Assembly: GCA_963965975.1 (NCBI GenBank)
Contig: OZ014412.1
Coordinates: 5,334,501-5,398,500, forward strand
DNA: 64,000 bases
Source of the DNA: Xestospongia bergquistia
Taxonomy: Eukaryota; Porifera; Demospongiae; Haplosclerida; Petrosiidae
Direction: 5' to 3'
Both the position numbers and the translations under genes were made by a program. Numbering within the stretch: position 1 is the first letter of the stretch; each line of letters begins with the position of its first letter. Of the stretch, positions 12,420 to 23,868 are shown piece after piece. Below the pieces are notes generated by a model. It was not told where the DNA came from. It worked only from the letters and a program-made list of their open reading frames with translations, and ran no database searches.

Positions 12420-12744
12420 CATAGAGGCCTTTGAGAGGACCATCATCTCTACTATCAGATTACATCCTAAACATTAGAAAAGGTACATGTATGATGTATG
12501 TAGATGACATCTTTGTTATGACAATATCTCTACATAGGAATTTTGACTTGTGACTTCTTTAAGTAGAAAATTACCTCAGGAGAGACAGTGTTATGTCTTC
12601 ATGTCAAGTAATAGGACAATATTGTGTTATATCTCTACTATCATCTAATATGTATCATGACCTCTAAAGGTATATATTGTTATACTTTGTATAAAGTTAT
12701 TGTTAGTTATATAATTATTATATAGCTAATTAATTAATTAATTA
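12420..12744. repeat. Repeat module preceding ribozyme 2
   Basis: A sequence shared with 8.34-8.64, 20.82-21.12, 44.29-44.60 and 55.54-55.85 kb. In three of these places (here, 21.18 and 44.67 kb) a hammerhead motif follows after a TTAATTAA-rich junction. Confidence 0.6.
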
Positions 12745-13190
12745 ACAACTATCATATTTACAATATACTATTGTAAAAGGTATTTCTTAAAGTGTTATAT
12801 AATGCTGTCTATAACTCCACTGATAGTGGTATGTTATACTGATGATGTCTAATAAGACAGAAACAGCATTATAATATTAATAGTATTTATAATTATATAC
12901 TTTAATTAGTTGTAGGATAATTAATGTCTTTATTAATATAATAAAGTAAGTTATTAAAACTTAATATGGATATATAGATAGACATATCAATGGATACACA
13001 CATTTATTAATGGATATATGGATGGTGGAATGGATATATGAAGAGATGGGTGTGTATGAATGATTGGATTGAGAATTGTTCTATGTTTAATGTATCTTCT
13101 ATATCTAGTAATATTACCATATATGGTCATGTGATATGTAATGACCTATGACCACATATGATATATGTTAAAAATTGGTATGGGAGATAA
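12745..13190 (+). repeat. LTR-like direct repeat, right copy (contains ribozyme 2)
   Basis: Near-identical to 10181-10640 and in the same orientation. It has the same upstream palindrome, hammerhead and TGGATATATG-rich tail. Differences are mostly single bases and short indels. Confidence 0.55.
12798..12873 (+). ncRNA. Hammerhead ribozyme-like motif 2 (type III)
   Basis: Same 76-nt layout as motif 1, with C17 at 12809. The 10.1 base is U instead of C, which restores a pair with A11.1, so stem II is fully paired (UGUCU/AGACA). This is the best-paired copy and the first to test for cleavage. Confidence 0.82.
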
Positions 13191-15090
13191 TATACTTGTG
13201 ACCATATATGGTATATGTTAATAATAGCTAAAATTGTTATGGGGTCAATATACCTATTATCATACACAGTAACACATATTACGTATATGTACACTGATAA
13301 ACAAAGTGAAATGTAATCAAATGTCAATTGATCAAACTGTTAGTTATCCTGAGATACCAGCATCTATTAGTATGTGTTACAATATATGACATATAACATA
13401 ATATGATATATAGTCATGTGACCATTGAGATCCACTAATTTATGTTACCACACCCACAAGTGTGATGTTTTATTTGTTACACATGTCAAATTGTATAGTA
13501 TAGTTTCATGTATGTGTTAAACACAACATGTTATATATTTAGAGTTAATTCAGATAGTACATTCATGATCAACTAGTATCACATAATATAGATACCTATT
13601 TTATAAGGTGTATATTTATATAACTGAAGATACATTGAGTATAAATGATTTATTATAACCAAAACATCACACTAAAATCAGTAAACAACAATCATGTAGA
13701 TATCAAATATCATCAATACATAAACATACAAATATCATCAATACATAAACATACAAATATCATCAATACATAAACATAACATATCATATATATCATATAT
13801 ATAGAACTCATAGAGTATGGAAAAATTTATGGCGGTCGACTGATTAAGGCTATACATGTGAATGCTACTAAATAGAATATAAAAAGTGACACATGAATGG
13901 ATATACATGTGAAAGTGTGCATCAATGAATATGATTAAGGCTATACATGTGACACTACTAAATAGAATAAAAAAGTGACATATGAACTATTAATATGTCA
14001 TATTGTTAATATGATATTGTTAATGCGTTGTAATAACACAGGAGAGCACAACATTAGACTTAGTTGTTACTACAGAGATTACTTTCTGTAGTGAGAGAAA
14101 ATCAAACAATAGACATATAGTAATTAAGTGAAATGGGAACAACATGTTTAATATTCTATTCTAACTTTATTACATTTTTTTCCTATTACATTATATTATA
14201 TCTGTAGTTTAATAATGATATCAGTCTCATTTTATTACATTTATAATACAAACTTCATAGAATTAAGGGAAATTATGTTCTATTTAAATATTGTCCTGTT
14301 TATATAGTTTGGTAACAAGAATGTAACAGTAAACATTTGAACAGCCATACAAGTAATTAAGAGATTGTTATTAAGTCCCACCCATCAAGATACATTATAA
14401 ATATACCATAATTATATTAATTACTAATTTAATTACATAAGAACTAGGTTCAAATAACAAATACACATGTACCATGTTTTCTCAAATAAAAGCCACAACA
14501 TTTATAATTTTGCTTTATGGAAAAAGGCAGCATTTATATATAATATAGCTCCAATTTTTGAGTTTAAAATTTAAAGAAAAATTTAGTTTAGTGATAAAAT
14601 TATAACACCCTGACTGCCACACACTAAATAATTATTAATGTAATAAATAATAGCATTATGAGCCAAATACAATCATAGGAATTATAGCCCACAAAGATTG
14701 TAGCTATACAATATATACAATAACTATCAGACACAACCCCTATGATTGAACAATGGATGGATCTGAGGAATTTAAGGATTAGGTCTGAAACTAATAAGAA
14801 GTAACAATCATTGATTTGAAGATTCTTAATAAAATATAGTTTCTATCAGTTAGTGTTATTGCTTTGATAGGAGTCTCAGTAAAATTGACAGTGTTTATAT
14901 TAAAGTAATAATTTGTTGTCATATATTATTACTTGGTAATGCACTCAATAATTTGAGGAATTTTGTTGAGTTGTAACTATATGCATTTTTTGTGGTATTA
15001 AAAAATTATATCTAAAATATCTTATTTTGACATTATCAAAACTAAAGGTTCTGTTAAAGGGAAGCTATTTTTGAGAATGGGAATAATAAC
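13191..15090. other. 3' flank of locus I, no gene seen
   Basis: AT-rich sequence. The part around 13.3-13.6 kb is shared with the 3' flanks of H (17.2-17.4 kb) and C (45.1-45.4 kb). At 13711-13780 there are almost three units of a 25-bp minisatellite (CATCAATACATAAACATACA plus five bases). The 14.1-14.9 kb part matches the 3' flank of gene B (33.6-34.4 kb), including a conserved CCCACCCA block. I could not find a terminal coding exon for I here. Confidence 0.55.
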
Positions 15091-15094
15091 TTAC

Positions 15095-17077
15095 ATTGCT
15101 TCATTTTTTTCCTTTAGCTCAAATGGCTTTTTGGAATCTGCAGAGAAAAATATAAACTAAAACATTGTTATGTTATAGAAATAACTATAAATAGAGAGAC
15201 TAAATCATCAGTAGAAAAAAAGATGAAGCAATCATGATAAGGGTAATGTGAGATATACATGTACATCAAGAAGTGATTATATAATGAGCTCTGACAACTG
15301 GACAAGTATCTTACCATTACGTTTTTTCTTCTTCTTAACAATGCAAACTATAATGATCAGGACTACAATAATGAAAACGAACACCACAATGAAAGAACTA
15401 ATAACTCCTCCCACAGTTGGCCAAGGATTGCTAGAATCTGTAATATAAACAATAAATAATTATATTGATCATGAAGTGTTAATATTAAAGTGATCACATT
15501 GATTTACAAGTCAGCAGTAGGTTATATTTAGTACTCAAGAACCTCAAGTACATGTAGCCTTTTTGCAATTTGATTTTTTCCTTTTATATCTACACTATGT
15601 TTGTGGAACAGGATATGAAGTACATGTATGTATTAAATAATTTTATAAATTACAAGTAAAAAGAGACTATATTAACAATGAAAACAATAATTATTAAAGT
15701 ATACTTATGTTTACTTTGACATTGTAAATCTTCATCATGTTTTAATACACTAATTTATATTAGCCCTTATACATTATAGATAGAATATAATACAGCTAAT
15801 TTTGGAGCCATTAGACAAATTGACTTCAGACTAACATGACATTAACAGAAAGTACTATTGGAATAATCTGGTACTTTATAATTATAAATTGAACAAGAAA
15901 AGGCAAAATCAGGGTAGAAAACAAAGGTCAAAGTTAATGTAAACAAACTTTAGTGTGTACAAAGTCAATTATTACAATAGTATTTCTTACTTGATGTTGA
16001 CATAGGTATCACAGATGTTGGTGAAGTGAATGTAGAGGTAACAATTCTAGTGCACACAATAGTATTGTCAATAGTAACCACTTGTACTATAAAATTATAT
16101 GAAGTAGCATTAAATTGTTGTGATGAAAACAACAAACCTGCATCAGGTAAAGTGACATTGATTGTATTACTTTCTTCTCCCAGTCCTATACTGTTATTAG
16201 CTCTCACAGTAAAGTTATAAGTCTGACCAGACATTAGTCCAGTAACATTGCAACTAGTACTATTGTCTGTAGTAGTAATGTTCGATGAATCACTACCATC
16301 TAATGGAGTCACAGTGATAATATAGTTTACTGCGTTATATCCTCCTGTGTCATTGGGAGTATTCCATGATAAACCCACTGATTGATAAGTAATACTGGTA
16401 TTAATGAGGCTTGTTGGAGCATTGGGTATAGCTATAGAAATAAAGATATTACAAAATAACTAGTTATAATACATGTACATGTATTTTATATATGTTAACT
16501 TGAATTGTTCTATTATATTATTTTATTTTATATAACTATTGAAAGTTATACATAAAATGAAGCTGTTTTCTTTGTTTAATTGGCGGTCACCATCAATCTT
16601 TATTGTGAGTGTTATTACAATGTTGTGACTGATAATTATTCAAAGTTAACATCTTCTAACATACTGTATCTGTTCTCAGTATAGCCTTCTAGTTTTCAAT
16701 GTTTTAATTGATAATAATATTTTGAAAGAGCTAACCAATTTACATGGTTAACAGAGCTAGATGTTACAGTCTAAAAAGTACATTTTTTTAAATTATAATA
16801 GTTAATATATGTACATGTACTTAACAAATCCATATAATCTTTAACACAATAGTTTGTTTTAGAATATAAACTCACTATATATCAATAGAGTACAAGTCTC
16901 AGAATATCCCAAGTTGTCTCTACAAGACACTACTTGACCATCCAATGATTGGTTAGTTGTAAATGTCAGTGTAACATTAGCTAAGTCTCCATTGAAGGTA
17001 GCAATAGATGAGAACATTGAATTACTGAGAAATAATGCTCCATTAGTGTGAGCTAACATTCCATTACTACCATTGCT
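15095..17077 (-). CDS. Locus I: Ig/FN3 receptor, exons 3 to tail
   Basis: Exons in transcription order: 17077..16876 (second Ig half, VVSCRDNLGYSETC, 202 nt), 16431..15991 (FN3 fused directly to the stalk), 15437..15315 (membrane anchor, VVFVFIIVVLIIIVCIV then KKKKKR), 15137..15095 (tail, acidic/basic). Phases agree throughout (0, 1, 1, 1, 2). The FN3 carries SYNFTVRANNSIGLGEESN-type text shared by all members (here TYNF). No first Ig half lies just upstream; the nearest is 20151..20015, whose phase-0 donor would fit exon 3 by splicing across the H block. The tail may end at ATG TAA if its last donor is not used (TAA at 15093-15091). Confidence 0.65.
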
Positions 17078-17801
17078 CTAAAAAATGAAAGAAATGGTGA
17101 TGGTGATGCTAAAAATACATAAATAAGAGTATAATTAAAACAAGATAATAAGATAATAAGATAATAATTACAATATATGACATATATTAAGATAATATGA
17201 TATATAATCATGTGAGAAGGAAACCATCCATTGTAACAGTAATTTATGTTAGTTTGTTACACATGTCAAATTGTATAGTATTAGTTTCATGTATCATGTG
17301 TTAAACACAACATGTTATGACATTAGAGTTAATTCAGATTATTGCATTCGTGAATTACATAATCAATTAGTGTAACATAATAATTATAGATGCCAATTTT
17401 ATAAGGTGTATATTTATATAATTGAAGATATTGTGAGCATATTAATAAATGATTTATTATAGCCAAAACATTCCATTAATACAATAAACAATAATTAATA
17501 AGATAATCATGTAAATATGAGGTAGATTATAAATACAGAACTCACGGAATAAGGAGGAAAATAAAGATAATATAATATAAATATTGATTAAGACTATATA
17601 TGTGATTGAGTGATACACAACTAAAAAGATAAATGATGAGCACCTTAAGACAATTTAATAAATTAAATGGTGGAAACTTAAATACAGAAACTAATATACA
17701 AATCTTTACATGTTTTATTACAGAGGTACAAGTATGTAAGAGAAGACAAAAGAGAACAAATTGTAATAATTTCTTCTGATTTATGTTGTCAAGCATTTCA
17801 C

Positions 17802-19398
17802 TTACACAACATCTTCAGCAACTTCATCTGCTGTCCCTGGACTAGCCAAACTAGGATATGAAAAAAAACATAGTTAGCTATTGTTGAAAGAATAATAACT
17901 TACATTGTTTTTTTTCTTTCTTTTTGCTCAATTGGTTGTTTGAAATCTGTAGGAAAAAAATGTCAAATCCCTTAGTATAAAACAGTCATCATAAGGACAA
18001 GGTAAGACATACCTTTCTTATCAATTACTCCACCAGAGATCACTGTTAAAGTAGTGATTGTGATTATATATGATGTAATGAGCTTATTAATACAGTAAAT
18101 AGCAATAATTAGGAGTGTGAAAATAATGAGAATGAACACCACAATACAACTGACAGCTGCTCCTATAGCTCCCCAAAGTAAAAGTGATCCTGTAATATAA
18201 ACAAAACAAATTACATTGATCATAATATATTGATATTAAAGTGATCACATTGATTTACATAACTATGTGTATCATGGATTAGATCAGCTACAGTGGTAGC
18301 TGTACCTTCAGTAGTCATGATGTCATATTGATGTATTGATATTAAAATAATCACACAACCATATGTACTGCCAATGTAGTAGATTGTCCATTGATATATG
18401 TATTAGCAGAAAACATGAAATATCTCATAAAATCTCTAAATGCCATGTAATATTTTTCTTTTTTCTTTACCACAACACTAAAGTGAGCTAGACTCTCCTC
18501 CTTTTTTGGTGAGCAATGACTGAGGCACAACCTCAGATAATATTTAGTAAAAACTTTATAATATTGAATTTGTTAAACTTTCTCCCTTTGTGAGTAATAA
18601 TAACAGAAAACTATAAAGATGTTAGTAAATTAATTTCACTGATACAATAAAGTTTAAAACAGAGTACACACTTTTGTTTTGTTTTAATATCTTTAATATT
18701 CAAGAATCTAGAGTAGTCGCTTCGGCAGTATAATTTGTTTTGGTCACATTTTATATCTACATTGAACAGAATGTGATATACATGATATTGTATGTAGTTT
18801 TATAAATTACAAGTATTATAAAGAGACTTTATATTAACAAACATGACAATAATTATTAAAGTTTATTCATGTTTACTTTGACCTTGTAAATCAAACTTCA
18901 TGTTTTAATACACTAATTTATGTGTGCCCTTTATGATAATACTTTCTAGATAGGATATAATACAGCTAATTTTGGAGCCATTAGACAAATTGACTTCAGA
19001 CTACATTAACAGGAAGTACTATTGGAATAATTTGGTACTTTATAATTATAAATTGAACAGGAAAAGGCAAAGTTGGAGCAGAAAAAAAGGTCAACATTAA
19101 TGTGAACAGACTTTAGTGTGTATAATGTCAAATATTACAATAGTATTTCTTACAAGATGTTGACATAGGTATCACAGATGTTGATGAAGTGAGTGTAGAG
19201 GTAACAATTCTAGTGCACACAATAGTATTGTCAATAGTGACCACTTGTACTATAAAATTATATGAAGTAGCATTAAGTTGCAGTAATGAAAACAACAAAC
19301 CTGCATCAGATATAGTAACATTGATGATATTACTCTCTTCTCCTAGTCTTATACAGTTATCTTGGTATTAGTGAGGTCGTTTATAACACTGGGTATAG
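17802..19398 (-). pseudogene. H block: decayed receptor 3' module
   Basis: Pieces in order: 19398..19154 (FN3/stalk exon that has lost about 200 bp of the FN3 core and contains an in-frame TAA soon after its start), 18189..18013 (membrane anchor, IVVFILIIFTLLIIAIYCIN), 17946..17904 and 17850..17802 (tail, ending SPGTADEVAEDVV). The anchor and tail exons have intact phases (1, 1, 2, stop) and closely match gene C. No second Ig half is present. The block lies between an orphan first Ig half (20.1 kb) and locus I. Its anchor and tail could still serve as an alternative 3' end. Confidence 0.6.
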
Positions 19399-20014
19399 CT
19401 ATAAAAATGAATATATTACAAAATGACTAGCTATAATACATGTACATGTATTTTATATATGTTAACTTGAATTGTTCTATTATATTAATGTATGTAACTA
19501 TTGTAAGTGACAGATAAAGTGAAGCTGTTTTTTTGTTTAACTGGAGTCACCATCAATCTCTATTGTGAGTGTTATTACAATGTTGTGATTGATAATTATT
19601 CAAACTGTATCTCAGTGTAGTCTTCTAGTCTTCAATGTTTGCAATTGTTTAATGACAAAGTGATAGGATTGTTAAATAAATAGCAATTTTTCTAAAACAA
19701 ATTTACATGATTAACTGATGATACTATTGTACTGTAAAGGACTATATTTTTTGCTAATTCTGTAGACTAAGTTAGATGAACGTTTGCTTAATTATAAAAC
19801 TGAGTGATCAGTCACTCAAAGTGCTTGTGGTAACAGTAATTAAATTCATTGGTTGTGATGAGTGTTGACAACTATTTAATACAGGTTAATTTCATTCATC
19901 AATCTCAAAAGTCACACATAATAGTGTGAGATGGATATACCCACATACATGTATACATAGTTCAAAACAATCTTATAACCAACAGCAATACAATCAGACT
20001 TTTAATTTACTTAC

Positions 20015-20151
20015 AGGAGTAATCCATATAAGAATATTACCAGCAATAGCTCCAGTATTGTCAACATCACAACCTACTATTCCAGGTTTAACATGGGATC
20101 CTACATTAGTTTCAGCACAAATGTTATTACAGTCAGTAAATAATACTGAAC
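20015..20151 (-). CDS. First Ig half-exon of locus H/I
   Basis: 137 nt, phase 1 in and phase 0 out, acceptor TATAG and donor GTAAGT. It reads SVLFTDCNNICAETNVGSHV and ends NILIWITP. Relative to A and B, the strand-B region is shortened (PGIVGCDV) and an extra Cys replaces Pro in DPNN. The next intact Ig half in compatible phase is 17077..16876. A signal-peptide exon for this locus was not found, although in the paralogues it lies 4-6 kb upstream. Confidence 0.6.
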
Positions 20152-21180
20152 CTATAAAGTAAAATAATACTCACATAATATACAATATAGACATGTAGTA
20201 TAATAGTCACTACATAGTAGTAGCCACATAGAACATGGTAACAGTAATGAGTATTATACATATTAGAATAAAACATTAGCATCCCATACATGCAAGATCC
20301 TTCTAGTCTAGATATGTACTGTTAAATCAATTCTATCATTTAAGGTCAGTCAGTTATGTCAGTGTGTAAGAAGGTTGTTACTTTAAGGCTGTTATATGTT
20401 AACTAAAATATATAATGTGTATAATGTATTTATTTTCAAGTGATTTTTACACTATATATTTCTTTAGAGTCACAAAACATAACTTCTATAAACTTTTTAG
20501 TTTTCAATATTAGTAAACTCTGGTAACTTTATTGCTATCAAATGTTACAATAATTTGTAGTTATATAATATAAAGTTTCAAGTAGTTATATCTAACATTG
20601 TACATGTTTAACTTGTTACAAATATATGGACTTCATTGGTTGTAATGTGTGTTCCAACAGTCAGTACATATAACAATACAACAAAGAGATGAAACAAACA
20701 TACACATTTAGATAGATGCAGTCATATCATATTGTCTTATAGAACAATTTTAGGACAGCAGATTGACAGGTTCTAAATTATCAAACAAGATGTCTCAAGT
20801 ATTATAATTTAACACAAGTACATGACTTTGAAAGGGCCATCATCTCTACTATCAGACTACATCCTAAACATTGGAAAAGCTACATGTATGATGTATGTAG
20901 ATGACATCTTTGTTATGACAATATCTCTTTATAGGAATTTTGACTTGTGACTTCTTTAAGTGGAAAATTACCACAGGGACAGTGTTATGTCTTCATGTTA
21001 AGTAATGAGACAACATTGTGTTATGTCTCTACTATAATCTAATGTATCATGACCTCTCAAGGTATATATTGTTGTACTTTGTTACTTATATAATTATTAT
21101 ACAGCTAATGAAAATCTTAATTAATTAACAACTACCATATTTACAATATACTATTATACAAGGTATTTCTTAAAGTATTA
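20152..21180. other. Upstream of locus H/I, no gene seen
   Basis: 20.15-20.80 kb resembles the start of intron 1 of A, B and C. From 20.82 kb the dispersed repeat module that precedes ribozyme 3 begins. Confidence 0.5.
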
Positions 21181-21256
21181 TATAATGCTGTCTATAACTC
21201 CACTGATAGTGGTATGTTATACTGATGACGTCTAATAAGACAGAAACAGCATTATA
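21181..21256 (+). ncRNA. Hammerhead ribozyme-like motif 3 (type III)
   Basis: Same 76-nt sequence as motif 1. Stem III is perfectly paired (11 bp), with C17 at 21192, the CUGAUGA and GAAA core, and C at position 10.1. The upstream palindrome is partly degraded (TATTATAC on its right arm). Confidence 0.8.
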
Positions 21257-23366
21257 ATGTTAACAGTGTTTATAATTATATACTTTAATTAGTTTTAGGA
21301 TAATCTACATCTTTATAATCTGAAATATAATAGAGTAAGTTATTAAACTTAATATTAATATATAGATAGACATATCAATGGATACACACATGTATTAATG
21401 GATATATGGATGATGGAATGGATATATGAAGAGATGGGTGTGTATGAATGGATTAATGGAAGAATTGTTCTAGAACATGTTTCAATACAAATCACATAAA
21501 GATAATGTGTCATATAGTCATGTGATCATTGAAAAGGGGAACCATTTATTGTAACAATCATTTTATATTACTATAATTACTTAGAGAACTATAAGTTTTT
21601 GACATTTTATTTGTGAAAATGAATTGATAAATGAACACCACATTGTTCAATGTTTAATGTATCATCTTTAACACTTCTTACTTATCACACAGTCAAAATC
21701 ATTTTATTGTCAGAACATTTCATCCTGTAGTATCATACATTTAGTCATCATCACATTACTATAATATGAAGAAGGTATCATATATTATTATAAAGTGGAT
21801 AACAAGTCTAAAGACCATTATACTTGCAAGTACACATTTAGTATTATATTATACTCTTTACTAATAAATGTACTTTTAGTCATTAGTAGTAGTGTTACTA
21901 TTATAGAGAAGTATTATTTAAATTAATATGTCATATTATATGTGTATTAAAGTACTTACTGTATTAACCTGTTGACTGTTATGTACTTATATGTAATATG
22001 TATCCATACATTAAAACTGAGGGTATTAGATAGAAAGTTAACAATACAATGTACTACATATAACTACATTTAAATCATTGTACTATTGTGTTTTTATGTT
22101 ATTGTTGTAGGATGTATCATGTCTTCTCACACAGTCTATATTAGTCTGTGACTTCATTTATGTATGAACAGTATAATATACCTTATAATAAAACAAAGCC
22201 ATCAGTAGTATAGTTTATTAAAAGTTTAATATTGCATTTAATTAACAATGACATTGTTGAGTTGTTTGTTCTTTACTTTATAGACAAGTAGTATTGTTGT
22301 TTTAATTAGCTATAACTAAAAATAAAACCATTTAGTTAGTGTAGTTATATTTTAATTAACTAATTATAACTAAATAAAAATGTTTTTCAAGGACTAAAAA
22401 CTAACTATAAGTAACTAAAAGTAAAAACAAAAAGACACTAGTTTATAGTATGTACTAAGTTCCTTGTTGTCTAGAGTAACTGACCTTTCAAATAACCCTT
22501 TGTTGTCACTACTATAGCAATATTGCTATAGTAGTGACAACAATATGTACACACTCATCATAGTAACCTTACACTTATACATACCTTGTTAGTGTTGGTC
22601 TTCATCTCTATTTGTGTAGAAAAATATATTTGTGTATATATTATATATGTACATTATTATGTGTATAAATATTATACACAATACATATAAAATTATATAG
22701 AATGAATGAATGTTGCTATGTACATTACCATAGCAACTAGCATTGATAATTCCTAAGGCTACATTTCACTAAAATAATCAAAAATGAAGTTACAGTATTT
22801 CTTTACTAGATCTACATTTTCTTTTAAATTATAAAAAATAGATTTACTATTCCCAAGTTACAATTATTACAATTTCATAAAATAGTAATATAAAGCAATG
22901 GGCGTGTTTTGTGGTTTTGTCTTGTATTGAAAACTACAAGAGAACATGTTCCTTTTCACACAATGGTAACATGTAGCAATCTTATTCATCTTTATGTATC
23001 TCTAGCTCTTCCATTATCCTCTCATGTCACTTGATAACAGCTGCTATATTATATGTTGTATTTTATATTTATATTACATTGTTACATGTATAATATAGTA
23101 TATTATTAATTTGTATTGTATGTATTACAATATATTATTATATGTATCACAATGAAATTACTACATTGTAATAAATGTACATGTAAATGGTTCACTTCTC
23201 TTTTTTCTAGTTCATTTGATCCTTTGGTACTCTGGCCATCTTTTAAAGTTAGAAGTACTACTTGTTCAGTATAATAGTGTAAGTCAAACTTGTGAGGTGT
23301 ACACTTTTTAAAAACAACTACCATATTTACAATATACTATTGTACAAGGTATTTCTTAAAGTGTTA
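21257..23366. other. Spacer between ribozymes 3 and 4
   Basis: No gene seen. 21.26-23.1 kb is homologous to 59.3-60.48 kb upstream of F. It includes TTTAGTTATA-type low complexity near 22.30-22.43 kb and a perfect palindrome (22500-22543). 22.99-23.36 kb is the leader also found before ribozymes 1 and 6. Confidence 0.5.
22500..22543. repeat. Perfect 44-bp palindrome
   Basis: Arms TTGTTGTCACTACTATAGCA and complement meet at AATATT with no spacer, giving 22 bp per arm. Part of one arm (CACTACTATAGCAA) recurs at 55047-55060. Confidence 0.85.
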
Positions 23367-23442
23367 TATAATACTGTCTATAACTCCACTGATAGTGGTA
23401 TGTTATACTGATGACGTCTAATAAGACAGAAACAGTATTAAA
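23367..23442 (+). ncRNA. Hammerhead ribozyme-like motif 4 (type III, covarying stem III)
   Basis: Stem III reads UAUAAUACUGU against ACAGUAUUAAA. The G-C pair of the other copies has become A-U on both strands, a compensatory change; one distal pair is lost. The core and stems I and II are as in motif 1. It lies about 430 bp upstream of gene D, in the same orientation. Confidence 0.8.
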
Positions 23443-23868
23443 ATTGCCTAAACCCTAAACATATTAACCATACATAGTGAACTATGACTTTCTACTAGAC
23501 TATAGGCACTTCTATTTACAATACCCTCTAGTTTTTAGTAATTAGTGAACTATCTCGCCATCTACAATAATTATTTAAAACATATAGTAGTACAATCACT
23601 ACATTAAAAAGCTAAAGAGAACTAAAATACAGCTAAGAAGATTGTACTCATTCTGTATTTCAAATGTACAACACCACACCTAATCAAACGAACAATTAAT
23701 CTTCTCACAGTCACACTTAACAAATTAACATTTGATTTAAAGAGAGATTTTTAGCTCCTCATACTTTCCTATTCCAGCCATTGTAACTATTATATAGTTA
23801 TTTATAATTAGATTCATAACATGAACATATGTATATATAAAAAGGGAGGTGGGATAAATTGTGGAGCC
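23443..23868. other. Upstream region of gene D
   Basis: About 425 bp between ribozyme 4 and the ATG of D. AT-rich, with no element I can name beyond short A/T runs. Confidence 0.4.

Noticed and set aside
13711..13780. 25-bp repeat units considered as a CRISPR-like array
   Set aside because: Units are directly adjacent with no unique spacers; a minisatellite in a eukaryotic genome.
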